From Puia sp. (GTDB lineage Bacteria > Bacteroidota > Bacteroidia > Chitinophagales > Chitinophagaceae): a stretch of 64,000 nucleotides of DNA. Position 1 is the stretch's first letter. Each line of letters starts with the position of its first letter. Location of the stretch: the NCBI GenBank assembly GCA_031292515.1, contig JARLGZ010000054.1, forward strand, positions 186,001-250,000, in the 5' to 3' direction. The position numbers were made by a program, and so were the translations under genes. Below are positions 1-8,522 of this stretch, piece after piece. The notes under the pieces are model-generated. The model saw only the letters and a program-made list of their open reading frames with translations, did not search any database and was not told where the DNA came from.

Positions 1-1094
1 CTGTCGGCGCCGTAGGAGCCGAAGGGAAGCTGCTCTTTTTTGTCGAAGAAACCCAGTTTGATCTGTGTACGCAGCAGAGGGCTTAAGGACGAATCGATCT
101 GTGCGGGGCTGATCATTCCCTGATCGACGGCTTTCAACGCGTCGTTTTGCAGGATATCGGAACAGTCCATGTCGACCCCGGCTTTTATGGCGGCGGCGGC
201 TACTTCCACAGGACTATTCATGACCTTATGCCGTTCCCATATATCGTCCAACGCTCCGCAATCCGTCACGACATGTCCCGCAAAATGCCATTCGTTGCGA
301 AGGATATGTTGCAGCAGGGTAGGACCGGTGCAACAGGGTTCGCCATTCACCCGGTTGTACGCGCACATGATCGATTCGACACCGGCGTCGACCAGCTTTT
401 TGAAGGCATAGAGATAGGTCTCCCTGAGATCTTTTTCGTCGACGATCACGTTGAAACTGTGTCTGCCGGCTTCCGGGCCGCTGTGCACGGCAAAGTGTTT
501 GGCGCATGCCGAGGCCTTTAAGTGATTCGGGTCGTCTCCCTGTAGCCCTTTTACAAAGGCCGATCCCATGCTGGCCGTCAGGAAGGGGTCTTCGCCATAA
601 GTCTCCTGTCCCCGTCCCCAGCGCGGATCGCGGAAGATATTGATATTGGGCGACCAGAAAGTCAGCCCCATATACTGGATGCTTTTCCCGGCCCCGGCGG
701 AGAGATTGTATTTTGCCCGGGCCTCGGTGGAGATAAATCCCGCGGCCTGCCGGAGCAGGGCGGGGTTGAAAGTCGCCGCCATGCCAATGGCCTGCGGGAA
801 GATCGTTGCCTCTCCCGCCCTGGCGACACCATGCAGGGCCTCGTTCCACCAGTTATACGCGGGTATTCCCAGACGCGGGACCGCCAGGCTCTGGTATCCC
901 AGCAGGGAGACTTTTTCCTCCGGGGTCAGCCGGCCCAGCAGGTCCCGGACCCTTGCCGCAACAGGTTGTGAAGGATCCCGGAAGACGGTGTCGGGTTGGC
1001 TATTCACGGTCGACTGCGCGTACAAAGAGAACGCTGATACACCAAGCAGCAGCATGAACAGCATGAAAAAGATGCGTATTCTCATATCTGACAT
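1..1094 (-). CDS. GH3 family beta-glucosidase/beta-xylosidase-like enzyme (3' end outside window)
   Basis: Exported glycoside hydrolase family 3 enzyme, expected to remove terminal beta-linked glucose or xylose from oligosaccharides in the periplasm. About 365 N-terminal residues are visible. The reading frame starts MSDMRIRIFFMLFMLL, with a second in-frame Met at 1085, and has a signal peptide ending near SLYAQ. GH3 motifs follow: NWWNEALHGVARAG, FPQAIGMAATFN, RDPRWGRGQETYGEDP, KHFAVHSGPE, and VTDCGALDDI, whose Asp is the expected catalytic nucleophile. NEALHGVAR is usual in the xylosidase/glucosidase branch (BXL-like), so the exact substrate is open. The C-terminal GH3_C and fibronectin-like domains lie off the left edge. 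The frame is uninterrupted up to base 1. The gene runs away from the LpxR gene. Confidence 0.9.
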   Translation of the reverse strand, partial: MSDMRIRIFFMLFMLLLGVSAFSLYAQSTVNSQPDTVFRDPSQPVAARVRDLLGRLTPEEKVSLLGYQSLAVPRLGIPAYNWWNEALHGVARAGEATIFPQAIGMAATFNPALLRQAAGFISTEARAKYNLSAGAGKSIQYMGLTFWSPNINIFRDPRWGRGQETYGEDPFLTASMGSAFVKGLQGDDPNHLKASACAKHFAVHSGPEAGRHSFNVIVDEKDLRETYLYAFKKLVDAGVESIMCAYNRVNGEPCCTGPTLLQHILRNEWHFAGHVVTDCGALDDIWERHKVMNSPVEVAAAAIKAGVDMDCSDILQNDALKAVDQGMISPAQIDSSLSPLLRTQIKLGFFDKKEQLPFGSYGAD

Positions 1095-1597
1095 TTCAGT
1101 TTGTTTCGAATGTTCTTCCTATTACCTCAATGTTCTGTTCTTCGTATTGCCTACTCTTAGTCATTATTACCCCTTCTTACTCACCGGCAATTTCGGTGAA
1201 AATTCCCGAGGTTCCAGCCATGGTTCCCGGGTGATCCGGCAATGGCGCTACTACAAAGCGACAGTAACCTTTTGGTTAGCGTCCAATCCTCTCCCGGTTC
1301 AGTCGTTTTTTATGCTGCAGCTATCTGCCCCCTCCCAGGATTAATAATTAAAATATACTTATATATATAAGTATATTTTAATCAAATATTTGAATTTATT
1401 TTTTAGAAATACCCCAAGGTCCTGACCTGTCTGTCCGAAGTCTTCCCCCACGACCTGTTTCGATATTCATTCGCTGCGAAGGGGTCTTGGTCATAAACAT
1501 TGTATATACAATAGTTGTAGATATGATAGTTGTATGGACATCTTAAGCCGGTACACGATCTCAGTCTGCTATTTCAAAAGCATTTAAAATATGGGTT
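1095..1597. other. Divergent intergenic region between the GH3 gene and the lpxR-like gene
   Basis: About 500 bases without a supportable gene. It must hold the promoters of both flanking genes. The left part (1140-1320) is GC-moderate and shows no recognised feature. The right part is AT-rich and contains a perfect 36-bp palindrome (1347-1382). A short stretch with repeated TTGTA words (about 1500-1535: tgtatatacaatagttgtag, then tagttgtatgg) follows. No clear -7 box could be assigned. Confidence 0.6.
1347..1382. promoter_or_regulatory. Perfect 36-bp AT palindrome
   Basis: Two 18-nt arms with no spacer read attaaaatatacttatat and its exact reverse complement. The element sits in the divergent region upstream of both the GH3 and lpxR-like genes. 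The symmetry is seen directly. A role as an operator or cruciform-forming element is inference. It is not at a gene end, so a terminator is unlikely. Confidence 0.6.
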
Positions 1598-2641
1598 ATG
1601 ACACGATTTTTACTCTTTTCGTTCTTTTCAGCCATCTTACTCAACCTGCCGGTCCCGGGAGGCGCTTCCGCCCAGGATCACACCCCCGATCGCCTTTTTC
1701 ATGTTTATGTTGATGACGACTACCTGAACGTCCGCGGCAAGGGGACGGATGACGCCTACACAGGAGGTACCAGGTTTGCTTTTTTCTACACGAAGGATCA
1801 CCCTTCCCGGTTTTTTTTCGACAAGGCGCTGCCGAAAGCGGGAGACAGCAGCGTAAATGTCTTTGGATGGTCTCTGATGCAGATCATGTTCACACCGGAC
1901 AACATCTGCGATCCTTCTTTTCAACCCAATGACTATCCCTGGTCTGGAGCACTGTTCGCCACCCACTCCCTCTATTCCTACAACCGGGCGAAGAAATACG
2001 ATTTTCAGACCGGGTTATTAGTCGGGATGATGGGACCAGCTGCGCTGGCAGGCCCGGCACAGACGGCCGTGCACGAGTTTATCCGCTATCTGAAACCACT
2101 GGGATGGAATAACCAGTATGGCAATAGCCCGCTCGTGAATATCGATTTTACCGTGGAGAAACAGGAAGCGGGAAGCGGACGCTTTTTAGAAGTGATAGGT
2201 GGCAGCCAGCTGGCAGCTGGTACCGCGCTGGATCAACTCACGCTGTACCAGCTCATCCGTATCGGCAAAATGACTCCCTATTTCAATGGCTATCTCAGCC
2301 AGTTCAGTGCTTCGCGGGAGACCGGCGGACGGCAGAGGAAAACGATACAGGCCTACCTGTTTGTGAAGCCTGAACTCGAACTCGTGGCTTACGATGCCAT
2401 CCTTCAAGGGGGGATCTTTTCCTCAAAGCCCCACATAGTGAGTGAAGGCGTGGAAGGCAAGAATCGTACCGCCGGCTATCACGATATCAATCATGCCCTG
2501 GCCGAAGTGGACTATGGCGCCGTGCTCGTCATCGGACATTTTAGCATCGCCTATACCCAAAAACCAACTACGGCTTATATGAAGGGGCTCTATAGCCACG
2601 ACGTCGGGAATGTATCCGTCTATTTTAGCTGGGATAAATGA
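1598..2641 (+). CDS. LpxR-type lipid A 3'-O-deacylase family protein (DUF2219)
   Basis: Predicted outer-membrane beta-barrel enzyme that trims the 3'-acyloxyacyl chain of lipid A. The 347-aa length fits LpxR proteins. A signal peptide (about residues 1-25, ending GGASAQD) is followed by the family N-terminal signature with DDDYLNVRGKGTDDAYTGG, which matches the LpxR region carrying the catalytic Asp and the D-x-x-Y-T-x-G motif. The middle part (MMGPAALAGPAQTAVHEFI) carries the conserved Gly-rich turn and the His expected at the active site. The end (VGNVSVYFSWDK) looks like a terminal beta strand. The gene stands alone, 20 bp before the end of the convergent DtxR-type gene. Family assignment is firm. 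The exact lipid A site is inferred from the family. Confidence 0.8.
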   Translation: MTRFLLFSFFSAILLNLPVPGGASAQDHTPDRLFHVYVDDDYLNVRGKGTDDAYTGGTRFAFFYTKDHPSRFFFDKALPKAGDSSVNVFGWSLMQIMFTPDNICDPSFQPNDYPWSGALFATHSLYSYNRAKKYDFQTGLLVGMMGPAALAGPAQTAVHEFIRYLKPLGWNNQYGNSPLVNIDFTVEKQEAGSGRFLEVIGGSQLAAGTALDQLTLYQLIRIGKMTPYFNGYLSQFSASRETGGRQRKTIQAYLFVKPELELVAYDAILQGGIFSSKPHIVSEGVEGKNRTAGYHDINHALAEVDYGAVLVIGHFSIAYTQKPTTAYMKGLYSHDVGNVSVYFSWDK

Positions 2642-2661
2642 GATGACGATCGACGGCCGCT

Positions 2662-3318
2662 CTATTTCCCTTTTTCCACCAGCAGCCGTTCGCAGACGGT
2701 ACGGCTCAGCGTCTCCTGCCGGTTGTCATAACCGATGACCATGGATCCGTCGAATGGCTCTACGGAACGGATTTTCATCCGGATGCCCAGCCGGATGGCC
2801 CGGTTTGTCAAAAACTTCAGAAACTCCGAAGAGCTGTGGATCACGGCGGAAAGTTTGACGGTCTCCCCGACGCGGCAATCGCAAAGCTTGTCATAGGGGA
2901 TCGACGCGAATTTGCCATTCTTATCGGGGATGGATGAGCCGTGGGGATCGATCCTGGGAAAGCCGAGCAATTCGTCCATCTTATCAAAAAAAGCCGTGGA
3001 CCGGATATGCTCCACCTCCTCGGCGATCTCATGAACGTCTTCCCAGCCCAGCCCCATTTTCTCCACCAGGAACATTTCGGTGAGACGGTGCTTGCGGATG
3101 ACGAGGGCCGCCTCCTTTTTCCCTTTTTCCGTCAGCCGCAAAGGCTTATAGCTTTCGTAGTAGACCAACTTCTTCTCCGCCAGCTTTTTCATCATGCTCG
3201 TGACCGTAGGCATCTTGATACCTAATTGTTTGGACAATTCGGTCACATTCACCTCCCCCCGCTGACCTGCCAGGTTAAACAGGGCTTTCAGATAGTTTTC
3301 TTCCGCCAGTGAGATCAT
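2662..3318 (-). CDS. DtxR/MntR-family metal-dependent transcriptional repressor
   Basis: Cytoplasmic Fe(II)- or Mn(II)-sensing repressor of metal uptake genes. The 218-aa protein has the full family layout. Residues 1-60 form a winged helix (NVTELSKQLGIKMPTVTSMMKKLAEKKLV). Residues 61-135 form the metal-binding/dimerisation helices with RKHRLTEMFLVEKMGLGWED, EEVEHI and the typical FPRIDPHGSSIP. Residues 145-218 form a FeoA/SH3-like domain. It is divergent from a TonB receptor gene, and a DtxR-like inverted repeat lies between them, so autoregulation together with control of the receptor is likely. A TAnnTTTG -7 box ends only 4 nt before the ATG, so the transcript may be nearly leaderless. Whether it answers to iron or manganese cannot be told here. 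Confidence 0.92.
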   Translation of the reverse strand: MISLAEENYLKALFNLAGQRGEVNVTELSKQLGIKMPTVTSMMKKLAEKKLVYYESYKPLRLTEKGKKEAALVIRKHRLTEMFLVEKMGLGWEDVHEIAEEVEHIRSTAFFDKMDELLGFPRIDPHGSSIPDKNGKFASIPYDKLCDCRVGETVKLSAVIHSSSEFLKFLTNRAIRLGIRMKIRSVEPFDGSMVIGYDNRQETLSRTVCERLLVEKGK

Positions 3319-3322
3319 GGCT

Positions 3323-3330
3323 CAAATGTA
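3323..3330 (-). promoter_or_regulatory. Bacteroidota-type -7 box of the DtxR-like gene
   Basis: TACATTTG on the minus strand fits the TAnnTTTG consensus and is separated from the ATG by only 4 nt (agcc). If it is used, transcription would begin at or next to the start codon. The same spacing is seen before the FGE gene (34286-34293). Confidence 0.45.
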
Positions 3331-3380
3331 ACTAAAAGTTTTATCAGCCGGAAACGAGCCTGCAATTTGCAGAAATATTT

Positions 3381-3398
3381 TGTTAGATCATCCTAACA
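3381..3398. promoter_or_regulatory. Probable DtxR/MntR operator
   Basis: The inverted repeat TGTTAG-ATCATC-CTAACA lies between the divergent DtxR-type repressor and TonB receptor genes. The half-sites TTAG/CTAA resemble the TTAGG...CCTAA core of known DtxR/IdeR boxes. It lies 33 bp before the ATG of the receptor, a good place for repression. Symmetry is seen; the protein bound is inferred from context. Confidence 0.55.
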
Positions 3399-3430
3399 TT
3401 ATAGTTTTGAAAATAAAATTAACAAGTAAG

Positions 3431-5935
3431 ATGAAGCTAAAGATACTATTCGTCGTGTTCTTTGCCGGGATCGCCTCCACAGGAGCGGGTCAGAAGCATA
3501 TCCTCACAGGCAGGGTCAGTTCGCAGGGAGAGCCGCTTGAATCGGTTACGGTGACCGTTATGGGCGCCCGTCTTGCGACCATCACCGCCGCGAACGGGGA
3601 TTATCGCGTGGAGGGCATACCCGGGGATACCTGCGTGGTCCTCATTTCACGGATCGGCTTTCTGTCCCGTCATATCAGGGTCGCCTTCACCGATGAAAGG
3701 AACATCCTTAATATCGGGCTGGAGAAAGACGCATCCACGCTGAACCAGGTCGTCGTAACGGGGGTCTCCAGGGCGACGCGGATCCGGGAAAACCCGCTGG
3801 CCATGGTAAGCGTGTCATCCAGGGAGATCGAGCAGACCTCGTCGGCGAATGTGATCGATGCCATCGCCGCGCACGCGCCCGGCTTTGAAGCGGTGAAGAC
3901 GGGACCAAACGTCTCCAAGCCTTTTATAAACGGGCTGGGCTATAACCGGGTGCTGACCCTCTACGATGGTCTAAGGGTGGAGACCCAGCAATGGGGGGAT
4001 GAGCATGGCGTACCCGGGGACGATTATATTATCGAACGCGCGGAGATCATCAAGGGACCGGCCAGCCTGATGTACGGGTCAGACGCAATCGCAGGAGTTT
4101 TAAGCCTCTTTCCCGCCGTTCCCCATACGCAGGACGGGATCCTGCACGCCCGCTTCCTCTCCGAATACCAGACCAACAACGGGCTGATCGGCAACAGCCT
4201 GATGCTCTCCAGGGGAGCGGCCCATTGGTCATGGGCCTTACGCGGTTCCGAACGGATCGCCCGCAATTATACCAATCCGGTAGACGGCCGGGTCTACCTT
4301 ACCGGTTTTAAAATGGCGAATGCCTCGGCATTTTTAGGCTATAAAACCGAAAAAGGCTACTCTCACCTGAATGTTACCTACTATGATAACCGGCAGGGTA
4401 TCCCCGACGGCAGCAGGGACTCGCTCACCCGCAGGTTCACTTACCAGGTCTACGAATCCGAGGGCGAAAATACCGTTCAACCCCGGGTCGACGATATAAA
4501 GAACAGGCCGCTTGTCACGCAAAATAGGCTGAACTCCTATGCCCTGAGCCCGCTTTCCCAGCATATACAAGACTATCGGCTTTATACCGATCATTCCTAT
4601 AAGCTCGGCCAGGGGGATATCAAAGCGTCTCTCGGGGCCGAAGAGAATCTTCGCCGGGAATTCAACCATCCGACGGAACCTGCCCGGCCCGGAGAATATA
4701 TCATTTTGAAGACGCTCGATTATGGGTTGCGCTATAATGCTCCCAACTTTTCGAACACCGACCTTTCTGTAGGCGCCAACGGGATGTACCAGGGCAATTC
4801 CAGCGACCGCACCGCTACGGATTTTCCCATTCCCGACTACCGGCTCTTCGATATAGGCGCTTATGTTTATGGCAAATGGAAGCATGATAGATGGACCCTG
4901 GCCGGTGGTATACGTTACGACCATCGCAGCGAAAAGGGAGACGATATGTACAGCAAGGCAGATCCTGTAACGGGGTTTTACCGGCAGGTACCGGTCGGTG
5001 ATTCGGCGGGGGGACTCCATCCCTTTTCGCCCTTCGTCCTGCATTTTCAGGGAGTGTCCGGCAGCATAGGCGCAACTTACCAATTGAGCGAACAGGTAAG
5101 TGTAAAAGCCAATATCGCACGGGGATACCGGTCCCCCAATATCACCGAGATCGCCTCGAACGGCCTGGATCCCGGTGCGCATATTTATTATAAAGGCAAC
5201 CTGGATTTTAAACCCGAATTCAGCCTGCAGGAAGATATCGGTATCACCGGAGAACTCCCGGATCTCTCTTTCGGTATCAGCGTCTTTAGCAATTATATCC
5301 AAAATTATATCTATGAAGACCAGGAAGTGGACAGGAACGGAAATCCCGTAGTGATCATCCCCGGGAACAGGACCTTGCAGTTCCAGCAGACCAATGCGCA
5401 ACTATACGGAGGAGACGCCGAATTCGCCATCCACCCCCGGAACTGGGCCGGGTTTCACCTGGATAACGCCTTTTCCTGTGTGTACGGATTCAACCGCAAT
5501 CCCAGCTACGGTAAGGCGGGTGTCGAGGGCGAGTACCTGCCTTTTATTCCTCCGCCACGTCTCCGCAGCGCCGTCTCCTACGAGCTTACTCCCCGGCAAA
5601 AGCCCGTCCGAACGGTGACTTTCAAGCTGGAGATGGACCATAGTTGGGCACAGGACAGGTATCTGGGCTTGTTCGGGACGGAAACGCCTACCGCCGCCTA
5701 TACCTTGTTCAATGCCTCGGTACATACCGACCTGAATTATACAAAAGGGAAAACAATACAGGTCCAATTGCAGGCGAACAACCTGCTGAACACGGCCTAT
5801 CAGAACCATTTAAGCAGGCTCCAGTACTTTGAATATTATACGGCTTCTCCCAACGGGCACCTGGGGATCTACGATATGGGAAGGAATATCTGTCTGAAGA
5901 TGATATGGAATTTGGCTAATATTCGTCCGCATTGA
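3431..5935 (+). CDS. TonB-dependent outer-membrane receptor, probably for a metal complex
   Basis: Outer-membrane active transporter energised by TonB. The ATG at 3431 is preferred over an upstream in-frame TTG (3380) because the signal peptide MKLKILFVVFFAGIAS begins there and the upstream start would cover the DtxR-like operator. The product is 834 aa. It has a signal peptide, a carboxypeptidase-regulatory-like domain (about 23-105, ITAANGDYRVEGIPG), a plug domain (NVIDAIAAHAPGFEA; IIKGPASLMYGSDAIAGVL), and a 22-strand-type barrel (VKANIARGYRSPNITEIAS). Divergence from the DtxR-type repressor points to an iron or manganese ligand. No SusD partner is adjacent, which agrees with a metal rather than a glycan ligand. 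The 3' end overlaps the convergent DUF2795 gene by 20 bp. Confidence 0.88.
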   Translation: MKLKILFVVFFAGIASTGAGQKHILTGRVSSQGEPLESVTVTVMGARLATITAANGDYRVEGIPGDTCVVLISRIGFLSRHIRVAFTDERNILNIGLEKDASTLNQVVVTGVSRATRIRENPLAMVSVSSREIEQTSSANVIDAIAAHAPGFEAVKTGPNVSKPFINGLGYNRVLTLYDGLRVETQQWGDEHGVPGDDYIIERAEIIKGPASLMYGSDAIAGVLSLFPAVPHTQDGILHARFLSEYQTNNGLIGNSLMLSRGAAHWSWALRGSERIARNYTNPVDGRVYLTGFKMANASAFLGYKTEKGYSHLNVTYYDNRQGIPDGSRDSLTRRFTYQVYESEGENTVQPRVDDIKNRPLVTQNRLNSYALSPLSQHIQDYRLYTDHSYKLGQGDIKASLGAEENLRREFNHPTEPARPGEYIILKTLDYGLRYNAPNFSNTDLSVGANGMYQGNSSDRTATDFPIPDYRLFDIGAYVYGKWKHDRWTLAGGIRYDHRSEKGDDMYSKADPVTGFYRQVPVGDSAGGLHPFSPFVLHFQGVSGSIGATYQLSEQVSVKANIARGYRSPNITEIASNGLDPGAHIYYKGNLDFKPEFSLQEDIGITGELPDLSFGISVFSNYIQNYIYEDQEVDRNGNPVVIIPGNRTLQFQQTNAQLYGGDAEFAIHPRNWAGFHLDNAFSCVYGFNRNPSYGKAGVEGEYLPFIPPPRLRSAVSYELTPRQKPVRTVTFKLEMDHSWAQDRYLGLFGTETPTAAYTLFNASVHTDLNYTKGKTIQVQLQANNLLNTAYQNHLSRLQYFEYYTASPNGHLGIYDMGRNICLKMIWNLANIRPH

Positions 5936-6134
5936 AAAGGTAGTCTTCGGACGTGGGGTAATCATGCCAGATGTCCTCCATGTTCTCAAATAGTTCCTCT
6001 TCTTCCAGTTCCTGCAGATTCTCTATGACTTCAATGGGAGCCCCGGACCTGATGGCATAATCGATCAGATCATCCCGGTTGGCGGGCCAGGGAGCTTCAG
6101 TCATATAGGAAGCTAAAGCAAGCGTCCAATACAT
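5916..6134 (-). CDS. DUF2795 domain-containing small protein
   Basis: A 72-aa acidic cytoplasmic protein of unknown role. The core WPANRDDLIDYAIRSGAP and VIENLQELEEEE followed by DYPTSEDYLFNADEY match the DUF2795 family that is common and highly conserved in Bacteroidota. It has no signal peptide or membrane segment. It is convergent with the TonB receptor gene and overlaps its last 20 bp. The start MYWTLALAS matches the usual N-terminus of the family. Confidence 0.85.
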   Translation of the reverse strand: MYWTLALASYMTEAPWPANRDDLIDYAIRSGAPIEVIENLQELEEEELFENMEDIWHDYPTSEDYLFNADEY

Positions 6135-6272
6135 AGTAGCATTTTTATTGGCGGCGAAGGTACGCCCAATTAAGTTAACGGGGGTATTTGCTTTCGACGT
6201 CCGATATGTATGCTTTTTGCGTCCCTATGCAACGGTTCCCGGGAACAGTTTGTCCTGCTCAAAACCGGTTTT

Positions 6273-6749
6273 ATGGGCAATCCTTCGAAAATATCAATTC
6301 TTCTGTTAAGCCTCCTGTCTTTCGGGGCCTGCAAAAAGAATAATCAGACCGCCGCCAACATCAATGCCTCCATAGTCGGCGAATGGACCTGGACCGACTC
6401 GGGCTTTCCCAATTCAACCCTGCTTACTTCAGTCCCCGGTGTGCAACATACCCTGCTTTTTACAAAGGACGGGACCCTCTATATAACTCACAACGATTCT
6501 ACCGGCGCCGCCGGTTTACAAGTACAGGCATTTACCCAATTGGTGATTTTCCCAAAAGCCATCGTTGACACGGAAACTTTTCGGACCGGATATGAACCGG
6601 CCGCCTGTGTTTCCGAACTGTTTCCCACACTGACTACCGTGAGCGGAGAAAACCAGTTCGGTTATCAATACTCCATCAGCGGCGATACCCTGCAAATTGC
6701 CAACTCCCCCTGCCTGGCGCCCTTTACGAGTTTCTACGTCAGGAAATAA
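6273..6749 (+). CDS. Hypothetical lipoprotein
   Basis: A 158-aa secreted lipoprotein of unknown function. The ATG at 6273 is chosen because it starts a lipoprotein signal (MGNPSKISILLLSLLSFGAC, then KK). In-frame codons upstream (from 6210) add a non-signal-like stretch. The mature part opens NINASIVGEWTWTDSG and contains LLFTKDGTLYITHND and ISGDTLQIANSPC, a beta-strand pattern like lipocalin-like Bacteroidota lipoproteins. That resemblance is weak evidence. It stands alone between the DUF2795 gene and the PepSY operon. Confidence 0.65.
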   Translation: MGNPSKISILLLSLLSFGACKKNNQTAANINASIVGEWTWTDSGFPNSTLLTSVPGVQHTLLFTKDGTLYITHNDSTGAAGLQVQAFTQLVIFPKAIVDTETFRTGYEPAACVSELFPTLTTVSGENQFGYQYSISGDTLQIANSPCLAPFTSFYVRK

Positions 6750-7132
6750 ATTCCCATTTTCCTTTTTTCGTAAGTGGTTTTCCTGATAGCGGGCAATCCA
6801 ACAGGCGGGGCGCTCTACCTTTGCCTCGTCATTTCTGCTCCCCATCAATGCCTTGTCACGACAAGGAAGGTATATGACCTTTATAGGGTATATAACCTAT
6901 AGAGGGTTTATGACGGTGTTGTATACCTATGTCGTATACCTGTTTTTTAGTAAATGCATCAAATTATCAATCGAATGATCCGTGGACCCCTCCGGGAGCC
7001 GACCGGCGGGAGCAGAAAACCGGGGAGCAACCGGGGGGACCCGGATAGTAATGACAGGACAAGTCGGCTGCTATACAATCATCTTCCGGATGCCACGCTG
7101 GCTATCGGCGGCGCCGGCTCTAAAATGCTGAC
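6750..7132. other. Leader region upstream of the PepSY/siderophore-receptor group
   Basis: About 380 bases without a convincing gene. From left to right it contains a small inverted repeat (6851-6866), a cluster of GGTATA/GGTTTATGAC-like words (about 6868-6945), and a GC-rich stretch (about 6985-7050) with TCCGGG and CCCGGA able to pair across purine-rich loops. No known riboswitch core was recognised. A short open frame at 6954-7136 has no protein-like features. Confidence 0.5.
6851..6866. repeat. Short inverted repeat
   Basis: CCTTGTC-AC-GACAAGG, 7-bp arms with a 2-nt spacer, in the leader upstream of the PepSY gene and about 100 bp after the end of the lipoprotein gene. It could be an operator. 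No T-tract follows, so it is not a classical terminator. Confidence 0.4.
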
Positions 7133-8323
7133 ATGACAAAAACAGAAAATAACAAGACAAAAGGAGGCAATATCAAAAGATGGTTTTGGGTCCACCGTTG
7201 GTCCAGCCTTATCTGCACCCTGTTCCTGCTGATGTTGTGCCTGACCGGCCTGCCGCTGATTTTTGAACAGGAGATCAACGACCGGCTGAACCCGCCTCCG
7301 CCTTATGAGGTGCTCCCGGCCGGCATGCCCATGGCCAACCTGGATAAGATGGTGGAACTCTCGAAAAGACGATATCCCCGGGACATCGTGAGCTCGGTAT
7401 TCATCGATGACGACGAGCCCAGGATATTGGTAAGTATGATGCCTTCGATGGATGCGGACTTCAAAACCCGTCACTCGCTTTGGTTCGATGCCCGGACAGG
7501 GAAGTTGATGCGGGATGAGCTTCCGGTTGGGCAACAGAAACAGACTTTTATCGGCCTGATGTTCTCCTTGCACACCGATCTCTTCATGGACCTTCCCGGC
7601 GAACTGTTTCTCGGTTTCATGGCCTTGCTGTTCCTGGCGGCGCTGATCTCCGGCCTCATATTATATGGGCCGTTTATGAAGAAGCAAAAATTTGGGGTCA
7701 TACGACAGGGACGCTCCCGCCGCCTCAAATGGCTGGACCTGCACAACCTCCTGGGCATCGTCACGCTGGCATGGACGCTTGTAGTCGGAGGAACCGGCCT
7801 GATCAACGAGCTGGCGACCCCTTTGTTCGGCCTTTGGCAGATGACAGATGTGAAAGACATGCTCCGGCACTACGAGGGTCAGCCGCTTCCCAAACAGCGG
7901 GAGCTCGGTTCCGTCCAGGCCGCTTTCGATACCACAAAACGGGCGCTCCCGGGTATGACCGTCACGAGTATCGTCTATCCCGGCAACAAATTTGGAAGCC
8001 CCTATCACTATCTCCTTTGGGCCAAAGGGGATCAACCGCTGACTTCACGCCTCTTTAGCCCGACATTGGTAGACGCGCGCAGCAATAAGTTGGTCGCGGT
8101 GGTGGAGATGCCCTGGTACCTGCGGGCATTGGAAGTCTGCCGCCCACTTCATTTCGGCGACTACGGAGGGATGCCGCTCAAGGTGATCTGGGCCCTTTTC
8201 GACGTCGCTGCGATCGTCGTGCTGATCAGCGGCCTCTGTCTCTGGTGGCTCCGTCGTAAGTCCAAAGACTCTTTTTATTCACGGATTCTTCAAAATGAAA
8301 CAGCCGATGGCACGCAAGAGTAA
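7133..8323 (+). CDS. PepSY-associated membrane protein (iron-uptake type)
   Basis: A 396-aa inner-membrane protein of the PepSY_TM family, often found beside siderophore receptors and thought to help in reductive release or inner-membrane steps of iron uptake. Four membrane segments are visible: around residues 24-46 (LICTLFLLMLCLTGLPLIF), 155-176 (LGFMALLFLAALISGLILYG), 203-225 (LGIVTLAWTLVVGGTGLI) and 352-376 (AAIVVLISGLCLWWL). Two periplasmic PepSY-like regions lie between them, and the N-terminal WFWVHRWSSL is the usual family start. It overlaps the next small membrane protein gene by 29 bp and is followed by a siderophore-type TonB receptor, so the three form one unit. Confidence 0.88.
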   Translation: MTKTENNKTKGGNIKRWFWVHRWSSLICTLFLLMLCLTGLPLIFEQEINDRLNPPPPYEVLPAGMPMANLDKMVELSKRRYPRDIVSSVFIDDDEPRILVSMMPSMDADFKTRHSLWFDARTGKLMRDELPVGQQKQTFIGLMFSLHTDLFMDLPGELFLGFMALLFLAALISGLILYGPFMKKQKFGVIRQGRSRRLKWLDLHNLLGIVTLAWTLVVGGTGLINELATPLFGLWQMTDVKDMLRHYEGQPLPKQRELGSVQAAFDTTKRALPGMTVTSIVYPGNKFGSPYHYLLWAKGDQPLTSRLFSPTLVDARSNKLVAVVEMPWYLRALEVCRPLHFGDYGGMPLKVIWALFDVAAIVVLISGLCLWWLRRKSKDSFYSRILQNETADGTQE

Positions 8324-8513
8324 TTTCCGTCGCGTATGGGGCATCCCCTTGTCGATATCCTGCTCGATCTTGTTTGGGCTCTTATCCGCCCTCCTGGGCG
8401 CCGGTGTCTGGCACTTTCTATCCTGGATTTCGCTAAGCATCCCCCTGGTCATCATTGCCTGGAAACTAAGACACCTGGCCCACACCGGAGCAAAAAGACG
8501 CACCATTCAATAG
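8295..8513 (+). CDS. Small two-helix membrane protein
   Basis: A 72-aa protein with a basic N-terminus (MKQPMARKSNFRR), two hydrophobic segments (about 15-36 and 39-57) and a basic tail (AKRRTIQ). It starts inside the end of the PepSY gene, which suggests translational coupling. An in-frame Met at 8307 is an alternative start. Small membrane proteins of this size commonly sit between PepSY_TM proteins and TonB receptors, but the function is not recognised. Confidence 0.65.
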   Translation: MKQPMARKSNFRRVWGIPLSISCSILFGLLSALLGAGVWHFLSWISLSIPLVIIAWKLRHLAHTGAKRRTIQ

Positions 8514-8522
8514 ACACTCCCC

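Noticed and set aside
4334-5401. Long antisense frame (355 codons) across the first TonB receptor gene
   Set aside because: It is a shadow of the receptor gene; the receptor frame has clear plug and barrel motifs and the antisense product has none.
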